64,000 nucleotides of DNA from Paroedura picta (Eukaryota; Chordata; Lepidosauria; Squamata; Gekkonidae): the NCBI RefSeq assembly GCF_049243985.1, contig NC_135377.1, forward strand, positions 30,271,255 to 30,335,254, in the 5' to 3' direction. Position numbers and translations under genes: made by a program. Below, one piece after another: positions 50,201-62,183 of the stretch (the stretch's first letter is position 1; every line of letters begins with the position of its first letter). Below the pieces are notes generated by a model that saw only the letters and a program-made list of their open reading frames with translations, was not told where the DNA came from and searched no databases.

Positions 50201-53200
50201 TTGTGGAGAAGAAAAGGTAGAAAAGAACTCCAGTGCTTGCATCAACAGAGCAGAGGACCCAATCAATTTAAAGCAGAAAATTTATTTAACTGAATTTTTT
50301 TTCCTATATAATGGATTTAGGCTGGTTGTCAACAATATATGTAATATCTATTTAGCTCTACATCACACTTCTATCTGAGCACAGGAAGGCTGTAGAAACT
50401 CTGTGACCAGAGGCTGCTTTGGAGTGGATGGGGGTAGTTAATAAGCTGAAATTTAATTTCAATAAGATGAAGTCCTGCAGGTAAACAGAATATATGACCT
50501 GGGACTTAGTGTGTGACCATTCAGATGAGATTGTAGTCCCCTTAATGGAACAGGCACGTAGTTTGGCAGTGTTCCGGAGTGAGCCTTACTGCTGGATATG
50601 CAGCTGTGGCCAGGAATGCCTTTGACTGGCTTCATTTGGGTTCCCAAACTTTTTGGGTTTGCTGCCCCCTTGGGTCCCAGGGAACTAGTTCCCCCCCCCC
50701 CCACACACATATGAATGCACACCTGTTTGCTGGTGTTAGGTCTACTGCAAATTCAAAACACAATTTATTGCCTACACTTCTTTGGTTTTGTGTGGCAGCC
50801 ATATTTTAGTCTGGGAAAAAGCCACTTTGGGTCCTCATAGCAGAGTAATACAGGGGGGGGGAAGAGAGAGAGAGAGAGAGAGAGATGGTGACTTTTGGGG
50901 AAGGATTGCCAACCTTGGGTTAAAAAATTCCTGGAGCTTGGGAGGAACAGAGTCTGAGGAGGAGAACGATCTCAGCAGGAATATGATACTCTCCAACCCA
51001 CCTTCTGAAGTTGTCATTTCCTTCAGGAAGCTAAGCATGGTTGGCCCTGGTCAGCACTGGGATGAGACGACCAAGTGGGAGACAATGGCAAGCCTCTTTG
51101 GAATGTCTCTGGGTAGGAAAACACAGCTGCAGCAGGAAGAGACAGACTGCTGCTCCCCTACTGCCCCCGAATTCCTCACCGTCCCGTTACTTCCCCCAAA
51201 ATTTCTCACTGACTTTCTGGATTTTTCCACTGCCCTCAGGGAAGGTATACTGCCCACTTTGGGATCTCAGAAAGTAGAGTGGGTCACAGGGACCGTAGCA
51301 CTTTTCTTCATCCATCTACACTATTTCCCTGTCCATTTCTGGGCACAATTTAGGTGCTGGTGTTGACCTCTATATGGCTTAGGCCCACTGAACCTGAAGA
51401 GTCACCTACTTTCTTAAGAATCTATTTCAGCATTGTATCTTTTATGCTAGAACAAATCCTATCCAACTTTGGGGAGCCATAGATGTTATGTTTTAGATGC
51501 ATATTTTAGCTTTGGGTTGAGATTTAATGATATATTTTATCTTGGTTTTAATGGTTTTTAAGAGATATTTATTAAGTCATTAATTTGTTAATAGCCTTGG
51601 TGGGCCTGACCAAAGCAGAAAGGTGGAATATAAATTCTGTATATAATATTTTAAATGCCAGTTTTACACAATATGCTTTATGTTTTTAAAGTGTCAGTTT
51701 CATGCAACAGGCTTTACAATCCACATTTTAACACAGTATGTCACAAAACAACAGCAGGTGGTTACCTATGTGTAGAATTATCTCTTGAATCAATAGTGCT
51801 CATTGGAACTTTATACTGAGATATAGATGGCTCAGACATTGTTTCTAGCGTCTTCTCCAAAATGTCACTGCTCTGCTTCAAATCATGTATCATTTTGTCC
51901 AGAAGATGGCTGTTATCCCTAAGTTTTCTCAATTCAATTTCATAAGCCAACTGAAGAACTTCAAATGATGCTTTCTGTTTGAGCAACTGATTACAAATCT
52001 GGTCTTGTCTTGATGTGTAGTAGTCCTGCCGAGCAATCTGCAGATCAAAATCACCCTTCACGACAGGCATATTCAATAACTCTGCATCTTCCTTTATTAG
52101 CGAAGGTAGAGTTTTGCTGTTTATCTGAGCCAACTGCTTTTTAATGCTTGAGATTTCATTGTTCAAGCTAGAAATTCTAGCTTCTAAATTTTCTTTTCCA
52201 TGAGTCTGGGGAAGAAACACACCAGATACTGTAAACCATACATTTATTAATTTGTACTCATTCAGCAGGGGGTTGGACTAGATGGCCTGTATGGCCCCTT
52301 CCAACTCTATGATTCTATGATCTAACCCATTCATCTAACAAAATTCATATCACCATGAACTTTTTTTTACAGGGAAACAGCATTCAGGTTTTATTCGAGA
52401 TTTAAGCATTACTTAAGAATCTGCCCTTATAACGAAATATACATATAATTTTCTAAGAATTCTAACAAAGGTTTAATAACAAATACTTATAGCCAAAGGC
52501 CATTATAACTAATTCTTATTATTCTTATAGCCAAAGGCCATTATAACTAATGTAAATAAATATATCCCTAGAGAAGCTACAAAAAAGTTAATGAAATTAG
52601 CTCATAATGGAGATTAAGATTTGGAAGAGCAGTCATGAGGAGACTAGAAAAGATCCTTCAGTGTAAGGAAGTGTTGCTAGTGACCAAGCTCAAGATATAC
52701 TGTGGTGTTCCCCATCACTATGTATGGATGTTAAAGCTGGTAGGGAAAAAATTATTCATTTGAAATGTAGTGTTGGAGTAGAGTTATTCCAACAAAACAA
52801 CAAATAAGTCAGTTCTAAAATGACAAAAGAGAGCACTCCTAAGCAAGTCTACTCAGAACGCTACTCATATCTACTCAGTGGGGCTTACTTCCAGGAAAGT
52901 GTTCTTAAGTTTGCACAGTAAATTGAAACTATTATACTTTGAACACAACATGAGAATACATTTTATACAAAAAAGATAATAAATCTAGGAAAAGTTAAAA
53001 GGAAGGTCAAAAATATAACATGAGACGGATTGATTCAACACAGGAAACCATGGCTTTCAGTTGTTAACAGTGGGGTGTTTGAGAGGTCATTAATTCATAG
53101 GATTGCAGTTGATGGCACATAACACACAGCTCATAAAGGATTAGTAAGCACAGGAAACAAATTTAATTGTTAACTATACTATGTTCTTTAGGCCCTGTGA

Positions 53201-55427
53201 CTGTCAGCATTTTAAAGGCAAGCCTCCAAGTGCTGGCATGTCAGGAAACAGGATGTGAAGGGTTAATTCTTTACGGAAGCAAACAGCCTGACTGTGAGGA
53301 AAGATTCCCTCTCAAGAATAAAAGGGAAACTGGTGTTTCTAAGCAGGGAGACTGGGGTGCTACCAGCTTTCAAGAAAACCAAGGGAGTTCAAAGAAAGTC
53401 AAAGAAAAATACTGAAGCGTTCAGGTAAACACAAAAACAAAAGCCTCTCCAAATGAAGACTTCAAAAACTAAGAAAATGCTCTATACCTCCCAAAGGCCT
53501 GTACTTAAAATCTATAAACTGTACAATGGATTTTTATGTCAGTTTCAACTCCTTGTTCTATCTAACCTTTCCCTCTGTGTTAAGTAAAACCTTTATTTTG
53601 TTGGACTTTTAATATTGTCTCAAGTGCCATTCTGAAAGTGTTTTAGTAAAAAGGGCTCCTACGCCATTCTGTGTTGTTTCAGAGCTGAACTAAAAGCCTA
53701 ATTATCCATCAGTAACAGGGTGAGACAGTCAGCTTTATTCATTACAATACAGAAGTCCCATTACTTGGGCTACTCAGTCAGTGATTTTCATTTTTGGAGG
53801 GAATAATTTGCCTCGGTATGGGGCAGTGTGTTGGGGGCCTGTCATACGTGGTCAGGGTCCCGAGTACCTCAAGAACCAAAGAACAACACACCTTATCAGG
53901 CCCAAAAACCTGCTGGTCCTTGGCTGCAACCAGCGCATTCTCATCTATAGCCCCAATCTGGTGGAATGAGCTCCCCAATAAAACTTAAACAGTTCCACAG
54001 AGCATGGGTTGTCAGCCTGTGGTCCTCCAGATGTCCATGGACTACAATACCCACGAGCCCCGTGCCAGCGTTTGCTGGCAGGGGCTCATGGGAATTGTAG
54101 TCCATGGACATCTGGAGGACCACAGGTTGACTACCCCCTGCCGTAGAGCCTGCAAGTCACAGCTCTTCTACCAGACTTTCAGAGGAGGCCAATAACGAAG
54201 ACCTCCCTGCAACCTGTCCCCTTGCCAGGCAATCTTGACATCCAATTTGTCCCTGACTCCTGCTGTTATCCCCTCCAGCTGTTTACGATTACCCATATGT
54301 TGTACTGTTAACTGTTTATATCCTTTCTTGTTCATATTGTTCCAAATGTTCTGTGTACCTTTCCCATTCCCCACTGGTTTTGAGTGCACTGCCCCGAAAC
54401 GTCCCAGCGAGGAGCAGAATATAAATTCTATGAATAAATAAAATAAAAATAAAACATAGGTCCATGTGGTGGTACTAAAAACAGGCTGGGAAAGTTAACC
54501 AGCAACAGGACTTACCACCTTCTTCAAAGAGCAAATCTGATCTTCTGCCCACTGAAGAGCTGATCTCATGCTTAGATCCCTAGCCTTCTGCTGAATTAGT
54601 TGATGCTGAGCACAAACATAAGCCGTCTGCAGCCTGGTAAGCTCAAGCTGCTCCTCACAAACTTCATTGCTCTCAGTGTCTGTGAACGAACTTCTTATAT
54701 CAACCAGCTGAAATTTCTCTTCATTTGAGCTTTCAACCAACTCGGATATTCCCTGGAAAAATTGTTTTTTTGTATAGCGAGTAAGTGCTGCAGTGCTTTG
54801 TTCTTCCTGGCACAAGTATTCATCCAAGGCAAGCTGGGCTAACAGTACAGGTTGAGGGTCCAGGCCTTTCTGCCTGCATTGAACCGTGAAGAAAGAAGCC
54901 AACTTCTGAACTAGTTCAGTAAGAGCCTTCAGCTCATTGTTTATCTTTGTATTCATGACAGCAAGCACTGCCTGCCCATCTTTCAGGCTTTTAGAGGTTT
55001 CCTCTGCTGTTTCTTTAAGCTTCAGTGGCAGAAGGCTTTTGGTTGAAGTCATTGCTTGAAGTTTGTTACGGCGATGGATCTTTAGATTTTTAATCTTTTT
55101 GAGTGATTGAAATTCATCTTCTAATGCTTTAACATTTTCTTCTCCAATATTATTGGTATTCAAATCACGGGGCTTACAGGTCTTAAGAACTTCATCCAGA
55201 GCCTCTTCTTCTAGCACAGGCTTTGCAGAGTTAAGGAGAATATTAAATGACTGCAACTCTTCTTCCGATAATGTATGTTGCTCATGCAGATTTGTACAAA
55301 ACCACTCCAAAAATGATTTATCTTCCAATGTCTCAAACAACCAGTCAAAGTCTTCTCCATTAAGAGAAGCTGCCTCTGAATAACCTATCCTCTTTAGTGT
55401 TTCAACAAACTCAGTCCCACAATTCAT
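47274..55427 (-). CDS. HAUS3: HAUS augmin-like complex subunit 3, complete coding region
   Basis: HAUS3 is a coiled-coil subunit of the eight-part augmin complex, which binds spindle microtubules and recruits gamma-tubulin to nucleate branches. Coding segments on the minus strand are 55427-54516, 52205-51766, 49726-49501 and 47507-47274. Splice phases agree at every junction (0, 2, 0), giving 603 residues, the same length as human HAUS3. The N-terminus NCGTEFVETLKRIGY and NGEDFDWLFE match the family start. Exon 3 carries LLNMPVVKGDFDLQIA and QDYYT, and the last exon carries LTEQFHQLE, NKLNQL and LADVKAKKK. Most of the protein is heptad-like and rich in Leu, Lys, Gln and Glu, as expected for coiled coil. 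The coding ATG lies 54 bases inside exon 2. In human this gene sits on 4p16 with POLN; here it lies between TMEM70 and a divergent gene. Its introns show it is the true locus and not a retrocopy. Confidence 0.97.
47641..48652 (+). repeat. GC-rich element (ACTAG family), copy 3, with a minisatellite (HAUS3 intron 4)
   Basis: It starts aactagcagagaagcacg and ends ttttattatataagaag. From about 48281 to 48530 an imperfect unit of roughly 60-70 bases recurs three or four times (words ggcaggtgggcttcccagc and gcagcagtgtggccccc). Open frames here are composition artefacts. Confidence 0.5.
48833..49181. mobile_element. hAT nonautonomous transposon (HAUS3 intron 4)
   Basis: Ends cagtggtccccaacc and ggttggggaccactg are exact 15 bp inverses of the CAGTG class typical of hAT. 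No transposase frame remains. The expected 8 bp flanking duplication is not evident. Confidence 0.8.
50864..51100. repeat. (GA)n run and composite repeat with 5S-like piece (HAUS3 intron 3)
   Basis: A GA run at 50864-50885, then a MITE scrap (attcctggagcttgggagg). At about 51026-51095 there is aggaagctaagcatggttgg ... gcactgggatgagac, which follows sense 5S rRNA. The 194-codon open frame over this area is not a gene. Confidence 0.55.
52263..52322 (+). mobile_element. CR1 LINE 3' terminus (HAUS3 intron 2)
   Basis: It reads gggggttggactagatggcc, cccttccaactctatgattc and the octamer-type end attctatga, the classic CR1 3' end. It is heavily 5'-truncated. Confidence 0.9.
52489..52549. repeat. Tandem duplication of about 25 bases
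   Basis: The unit tatagccaaaggccattata (plus acta) occurs at about 52489 and again at about 52525. The spacer is AT-rich. Confidence 0.85.
52605..53125 (+). mobile_element. RTE/BovB LINE 3' fragment, decayed (HAUS3 intron 2)
   Basis: It contains atcactatgtatggatgtta, ttgaaatgtagtgttggagt and ggtcattaattcataggatt, in the order of the BovB 3' ORF and UTR seen at 1580-2042. A palindromic gggcttacttcc repeat is inserted or embedded at about 52829-52925. Confidence 0.65.
53859..54440 (+). mobile_element. CR1/L2-clade LINE 3' fragment interrupted by a MITE (HAUS3 intron 2)
   Basis: The frame reads SIAPIWWNELP before the break. After it come RACKSQLFYQTF, tgcactgccccgaaacgtcc and an (AAAT)-type tail. 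The palindromic MITE lies at about 54006-54141. Confidence 0.75.
54006..54141. mobile_element. Palindromic hAT-like MITE inside a LINE
   Basis: Arms run from gtcagcctgtggtcctccag to ctggaggaccacaggttgac. The flanks ccacagag and ccgtagag agree in 6 of 8 bases. It is slightly more diverged than 30669-30804. Confidence 0.8.
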
Positions 55428-56154
55428 GATTTCAAGGGCAGCCTACAACCTTGGATACCAATGGATTTGTTAACAGACTTCTGAAATATCCATAGAAAAC
55501 AAAATTAGTACATTTTCTTAGTGACCAACTTGAAGTCTCTGCAACAAAACAAATATGGTATTGTAAATTCTTAGACAATTTAGAATTTCAGCTGTAATTA
55601 TCTAATAAATAGCAAAACTACAGTATTAAATTGAAACATCCAGTAAAAATGCTAGAATGCCTCTATCTACATGGAAGCCACACTGTTTGCTGAATTTAGT
55701 TACCCACTGATGAGGACAAAGCACTCTTACTTTCTACTTCATTTAGCCAAGGTGCTGAAAACAGATTGCACAACTCAGCCAAGACAGAGATTGCAAGTAA
55801 GTAACTTATTTTAGAAAATAAACGCCTAAAATATGAGGATTTTAATATGAAACTTATTTTCTTTTAAGATTTTCCTTACTATGATGCTTAACAGATGCTA
55901 AGGCTACATTGTTAATGTAATGTAATAATGTAAATCCTTACTTAGCCATTAAAGTCACCTTGGGAAGCTCCTTAAAAGAAGAGTGAAATAAAAATGTAAT
56001 TTAATTAAAACATTTATTTGTTCCTTGTTCATATTTAAATCTATTACCAGCTGGTAACTGACGAGACCATCTACGTTAGCTGGGTCATATTTGCAATAGA
56101 TATGATAATCTTTTGAGTAACTTAGCCTTTTTCTTATTTTGTAAGAACACGCAA

Positions 56155-56322
56155 AGTTTCCCTATACTGCATCAGAGCATGGGTCTACCAATTTACTTTG
56201 GTAGCAACTCTCCAAGGGTAACAGGCCAAGGTCTTGCATATCACTTCCCACTGGGGATTGAACTTCAGACCTCCTGCATGCAAAGTATTTGCTGTAGCAC
56301 TGAGCCACAATTTTCTTCATAC
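56155..56322 (-). mobile_element. tRNA-Ala-like SINE (HAUS3 intron 1)
   Basis: On the minus strand, gtggctcagtgctacagcaa (A-box region), gcatgcaggaggtctgaagt and ttcaatccccag (B-box) match a tRNA-Ala-derived SINE head, followed by ccttggagagttgctacca. It is old. Confidence 0.7.
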
Positions 56323-57104
56323 CCTCTTACTAATGCCAGGATAGTTGTCTACATCCCTGGGAGCTTTAGTGATGGAGATGACAGAGTGCAATCTGTTGGG
56401 GGCGGGGGAGTGTCACCTCATGCACTTATATCACAACTGGGGTTTTGGCAGAGCATGATGTCACCTAACCATCATTTCCACCGCCAGACCTTTCTCCTGC
56501 ATATCCAGAGAAAAGAGGCGGGAGGAAGGCCCAACAATTGGAGCCCTAAGCAAGAACCCAGCAAGAACCCAGCAACCCTCTGCAGTCATATTTTCAAAAC
56601 AGCATTTTTAACTGTATGTGCCCTAAAATATAGGATACCTAAAAGCTGTTCTATGTTATACGCCTGTATTTCATATTTTGGTCACTTAACTCAAAACGGT
56701 CTAGATTAGAAAACAACTGCCTGCAGCACTATGGGGAAAAAGTAAGGAAATTCATGTACCCTGAATATTTGTATTTATATAACCCACTTTAGCTTGAGTA
56801 ATATTTTCTGCATACCGTGTCATTAAGAACTCTATTCTGAGGCGTTGTCATGAGCCAGCAACGTCTTTTTCTCCTGCCGTTTCTATCTTATGCCCATTCT
56901 GCTTAGCATCCATTCGAGAGGCACTGGCGGGGGCGGTTCGTTCTGTCTCCCTCTCCCTCCCCAGCCAAAGGCCCTCTTGGAGGCGGTGTTAAGTCAATCA
57001 ACGGGGGCAGGAGAAAGTTTAAGCAACAGAAAGCTCAACTTTAAGACGCCGGTTTGCAAACTGCCTCCCCGGCAGACGCGGACAGGAAGTCCCATTGCAT
57101 TTAC

Positions 57105-57330
57105 CTCCGACTGAAACGACCCAAAACTGCACGTCTTCCCTGCACGGCGAGAAGCGGCGTTGGGCCGTGCCCCGAACCGAAGCCCCGATGGCGGAGGACG
57201 CTTGGCGCGCGCGGGGACACACCACCTCTTCTATTTTTTTTTCAAAGTTGCGCTTCTCTTCCGCGATCCCGTCCACAGAGTCTCGCGATGGCCGGCAACG
57301 CCGCGCTAGCTCTTGTCCTGAATGGATGGG
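57105..57330 (-). promoter_or_regulatory. HAUS3 CpG promoter and untranslated first exon
   Basis: This GC-rich block ends at 57105 in a clear donor (GGAG then gtaaat on the minus strand). It would splice to an acceptor ending TTTCAG just before 55480, which leads into the HAUS3 start codon at 55427. The exon would be untranslated. The transcription start is probably near 57300 but cannot be fixed by eye. Confidence 0.6.
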
Positions 57331-57447
57331 CAAAAGTAAAACCAGGAAACATAACTACATATTTAACACTGTTTTTAAAAAGCTGTTTGAGACTTGGATT
57401 CTAGTCCTTCACAATGAATCCGCTAAGCACTCGGGGGGGGGGGGGTG

Positions 57448-57592
57448 TTAAACGGTAGCTCTCCAGATGTCCACGGACTACAATTCCCGTGAGCCTCTTC
57501 CAGCTCTAGCACTGAGCACATGCTGGCAGGGATTCATGGGAATTGTAGTCAATGGACATCTGGAGAGCCACCGTTTGGCAACCCATCCCTAC
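57448..57592. mobile_element. Palindromic MITE variant between two promoters
   Basis: Arms are aacggtagctctccagatgt and acatctggagagccaccgtt, with the centre words ggactacaattcccgtgag. It is related to the palindromic MITEs but with different tips. It lies between the HAUS3 and rightward promoters. Confidence 0.75.
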
Positions 57593-58429
57593 CCCCCGGT
57601 AGCCTATATAGGGATGTAGTAAAACCAGTGACAAGAAAGCCCATTGGAAGCCACGGGAGACGGTGGGAGAGCCGTACTACATCCTCTTATATGCTTACTG
57701 TGTGGGGACTACATTTCCCACTATAACTCGCCTTCCCAGAAAGGAACGACCATTTTTTATTTTTATTTTATTAATTTCAGGTCAAGAAGATGACATCCCA
57801 CACGGAAGGCACGACACACCCAGGTTGCCAGATTGGCAATGTCAATCCTACAGAAATTAAAAATTAGCCTTTCCTTCCTATCCTATCAGGAATACACTTG
57901 CATGAAAGTCCTTTTACTCGTTTCAGTCTCTTGTTTTGTAGAACTGCGCGTGCGCTGTACGAGACACTGAACCCGTCCTCCCTTCGTTTGGCTTTCAGGA
58001 ACTAGCGAGGTTACGTCCGAGGGCTCTTCTCGGAAACTGTGCTCCATGCCAGTAACGTGGCTAAGTCTCCTCCCCACAAGAGAAGGGAATCTCGTGACTG
58101 GTCTAAGGAGAATCCAGGCCACAAAAGCAGTTTCTGTTTTGACCTTTTGTTAAGACCACCCAAAATAACGCAACATAAAGAGTACACGTTTTCGAGGTAT
58201 CCAGATTTATCCTTCAAAAGGGAAATAAAATATTTTTAAAGGAGGACTGAGCGCGGGACGGGCGGAGAATATTTCAGGTCCAATGAAAAATTGTGAAGTC
58301 GTAACTTTGCACGCTACACTCATTATTATTTTGAATATCCAAGGCATTTATTTGACGGTTTTGCTATCTCGTATTCGGCTTTGGAAACGCGAGAGGTCCT
58401 TCTAATGTCAAAAATAACGAGGAAGTCCG

Positions 58430-58657
58430 GCCTGTAAACAAAAGAGCCGCCCGCCCCGCCCTTTGGCCCCTCTGTTTCCCGTCTAGCACGCGCCCTTGGC
58501 AGCTAGCCAAGTCTTTCTGCGCCTGCGTTTGACGGACAGGAAGCTCATGTTTGTGACCCAGCGGAAGTGGTTTGGCGGGGCGGTTGGCCCGGCAGGAACC
58601 GACCGGGGTTTTTGCGAAGCTGCCCCGTGAATCTCCTCGGGCGTTGGCAGGACGGAG
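58430..58657 (+). promoter_or_regulatory. CpG promoter and candidate first exon of a rightward gene
   Basis: The block is CpG-rich, contains an ETS-like CGGAAGTGG and ends in a strong donor (GGACGGAG then gtgagt) at 58657/58658. An ATG at 58548 opens only a short frame that stops within the exon, so the exon is probably 5' UTR with an upstream ORF. It faces away from HAUS3 across about 1.1 kb, giving a divergent promoter pair. Confidence 0.5.
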
Positions 58658-59639
58658 GTGAGTGTGAGCCCGAGCGAGGGTGCGAGACGGTCCCCGCCTT
58701 CCCTGTGGCGTCTGCCGTGAGACGCTGAGGGCCCGAGGGTCGGCGGCCCGGAGCTACGGGAAGGAAGAGAGTTCCTTCTGTGACCTCACCGTAGACAGGC
58801 ACGACGCGTCCTCTTCGAGCTGGAGCACCGCCGCTTTCTTTGCTCCCTCCCGTCCAGGAATTGCTCTTCGCCGCCTTATGCAGTAGGTTGGGCTCCTTGC
58901 TGAACAGCACCCACGGCGGTTCCAGCCCCGCTTGTGTCCCACTCCCGCCGCCTCCGGGAGACCTCAGAGCTTTGCATAGGTCAGGCTCTCTCTCCCCCTT
59001 CCCACCCGCAAGTTGTGTTCTCTGTGGGATGTCTTACGTCTCATAGGCCCACTATAGGCATAACCTTCTCGCGTAATTTCAATTTTGCAAACATGTCTCC
59101 TCACGAAAGTCAAAAGTGGTACATCACAGGATTCCCTTAGTTTGGCCAATGTTGATGTATCATATAAGGCGCATTCTGCAACTGATTACTTCCTTTAGGT
59201 TTCAATATCCGTTTGTCCAGACTCTTTGCTTATCTGTCTTGCCAAATATTGTGATGTACTTTATATCCTTTTGCCCCCTAATAGCCTTGAAGTTTAGATA
59301 AACAGACTGCCCAAAGGATAGGGTTTCTGTAGCTTAGACATCAACCTGTGACATGCAGGTAACTCTTCACCTTGAAAAAAAATACTCTGATTCTCTGCAT
59401 TGTTCAGAAGTTCTTTGGGATCAATAGGACTTTAGCATACATAAAAACAATATAAAGATTCAGTAGGAAACTTTAAAATATTACAAAACTTGATAATACT
59501 TTGAAAATTATTTAATGCAGCTGTGGCATAAGGCAGATTGTTTCCACATAAATCCAAGGGGGTCCAAGCTGTCTTCTCAGCTCCTGCTATTCTTTCTGGC
59601 CTACATGGTGCAGAGCAGGGGGAGGGAAGCAATGGGAAG

Positions 59640-59770
59640 GAGCAAAAGGAATGATATCACTTTTGCAGGTGTCGCAAAGGTGTCAGCTGACATAACTTCC
59701 AGTGCTCCTTGAAGTCTGAAAAATTATTTCAGGAGCTCCTCCATGGTCAAAAGTTTGAAAAAGGCTGGTA
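59640..59770. mobile_element. hAT-like element fragment
   Basis: Its right end ttgaaaaaggctgg and aaattatttcaggagctcct match the right end of the element at 12417-13072. Confidence 0.5.
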
Positions 59771-60444
59771 TAGGCAGATGGAGTCTTTATGACAACTTCC
59801 ATCACAGTTTCCACTGCCACAGAGGGAAATCAATCTTTAATTTACAGGTATGCACTGTTGGTATACTGGTAAATTGTCCAGTCAGATATTGTTAATTACC
59901 AATGTATTTGGCTTTTATTCAGAAGTCTGTGAATTTCATTATTGTATACATAGCAGCCTACTTTTGAGTTACATCAAATCTAATGATTAGTGTGAAGTTA
60001 GTCAGACTTGCAGGGACCAGGATATACACATATCCTCTTCATTTAGGAATAGCAAACCCACCTTCATGCAAAGAAAAAAAAACTGCACCTTCCCCCGCTG
60101 CGCAGTAGAACTGTTCTGCCCCAGCTGCCTCCATGTGGAGGCAGAAATCCAAGGCTGACCAGATCTATAAAAAAAAAACAGTCCCCCATGGGGACACAGG
60201 AAGCGGCAGGCCAAACAGCCTCATGGCAAACCCCTGGAGGTAGCTTGGTGCCCATACATCAGCAACAGAACTGGCCTCCCTGCAAAGATATGCACATGGA
60301 ATGAGTACAAATAGATTCACCAAATGACCTATCCAGTTTAGTGACACCTTGTCCAAGCACCCACAAGAACAGAATGCTTAATGATATTTTAACAATTGTA
60401 GCTAGTAATGTATTATTTGAAACAACTGTATTATTAATATATTT

Positions 60445-60508
60445 TTCCTGATGTAAACCACCCTGAGCCTCCATGAAGGGTGGTGGTATATAAACTTAAC
60501 AAATAAAT
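60445..60508 (+). mobile_element. LINE 3' tail scrap
   Basis: gtaaaccaccctgagcctcc, then ggtggtatataaac and an aaataaat tail: the same UTR end as 34655-35101. Confidence 0.6.
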
Positions 60509-62183
60509 GTTTGTATCCAAGCAGTTAGTACAAGAAAACTTTCTTGTGTTGTGGTAATACAATCTGAAGTAGTCCAAAAGCTATTTGGTTTACAAATGTA
60601 GTCAAATGCCACGTTTTATTCAGTTTGATGCTTATTTTATTAGTTTGCACTGTGATCAGTAGTTACTCATAATGTCCTGTTTTTTGCTCCTACCTCCTGA
60701 ATTTAACAATAAAATAGAAACTGTCAATAAGGAACTAGGAATCAATTTCAGCTCTGTATCCTAGCTACACTCCCTCTGCTTCCTCCCATGCTCCACCCCA
60801 GCTGACTTGGTGAACTTATGCACTGCTAAATTCAATAAAGCTGTTGACTGTCATTGCTTCTAGATAATCTGCAGAACTGCTGGTGCTTACTTTGCTTTCT
60901 GATAGCTTGAGAACAATGTTGGTGCCTGCTGATCTGCCTGTAAATCCTTGTGGCTGGGAATCAGTAGGTGGAAGGTAAAAATGTGTTAGCTGATATTCAG
61001 TAAGGAATGGAGCAGAAAACACTGATTCTTTACTTTATATCTGGGATAACCATGAATGCCTCGTGGGGTGTTGCGATGATATATATGTGATACATTTGGG
61101 AGACCAATATTCTGCTGCCTTTGGTTATTAACAAAAGTAAGGCAGATCTAGTCCTGTATTCCTGATGTTCTACCTCAGATATGTGGGGAGTTCAAATCAG
61201 TATCATTTTTTAAAGCTGGGAAAGGGAGAACATCTACAGAATTACTGTGCTACACATCTACCCCCCAAAACAACATGAAAAGTAAACTTGGTGAATCTGT
61301 TACAACCATATTACGACAAAAATGATGGGTTCACACTCCTCCCATTGCTTATACATGATTAGCTACTATCCGTTCTCATATTCTAGCCATGCCTTCTGAA
61401 TATTTGCATAATTTATTAGTTATCAGTGTGCTACAAATAAGGGGCCCACAACTTGTGGGGCAGCCCCACACACACTATTTTCTCTCTCCACCCTGCAAGC
61501 CCCATAACTTTTTCTGCGTCCTTCCCTTTCATTGGCACTACCTACCTTTATCTTTACCGAAGTAGAACGTACAGGATAAAATCATATATTAACGTTTTGA
61601 AATCAATAAAACATAGCATTAATACATTTAAAATCAGAGCTAAAATAAAATTGGGCAGGAAGGAGAGATCACAGAAGAAATCCCAGATAAAACAAAAAAA
61701 GTCTTCGTACTTCAGGAGAAGATAGCAATAGAAGAAGACAGACAAGTCTCCCTAAGCAGAGAGTTCCAGAGTGCCACAGCTGAGAAGACCCTCTCCCAGG
61801 GAACCGCCAACCTGATCTTAAAAGCTAGAGGTCTCCAAAGATGACCATAATGGCTGGGTAGGTTTGTAAGAAAGTAAGCAGTTTTATGCTAAGTGTGCTT
61901 ATGGGCTCTGAACTGGACATGGGATGTATAATTTCGGTGGACATAGCATGCCATTGCACTGGAGGAATTCTTGAATGACCTTGGCTTCAAAACTGGGCTG
62001 GTGATTAAAGAATTTTCAAAGAACGGCATCTGTGTTCAATCTAGTAACATGGCACCGTAAACATCACCACAGTTAAATTCAAGTAAGACTTGGCGTCCTC
62101 TATATCTTCTTAGATTTCCACCTGACCTTGTTTGCTATTACTAATGAACTTGAGTAAGTATGTACTTTTCTATTTGTTTCCAG
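60509..62183. other. Candidate intron of the rightward gene
   Basis: No exon is seen. A stretch at about 61735-62055 (agagagttccagagtgccac ...) resembles a degraded dispersed repeat of unknown class. Confidence 0.4.

Noticed and set aside
51026-51095. True 5S rRNA gene
   Set aside because: Only part of the 5S core is present, with many changes, inside a repeat.
50782-51366. 194-codon open frame
   Set aside because: It crosses a GA repeat, a MITE scrap and a 5S-like piece in a HAUS3 intron and has no recognisable domain.
56155-56322. Functional tRNA-Ala gene
   Set aside because: The head is mutated in the A-box and stem positions and continues into a SINE body.
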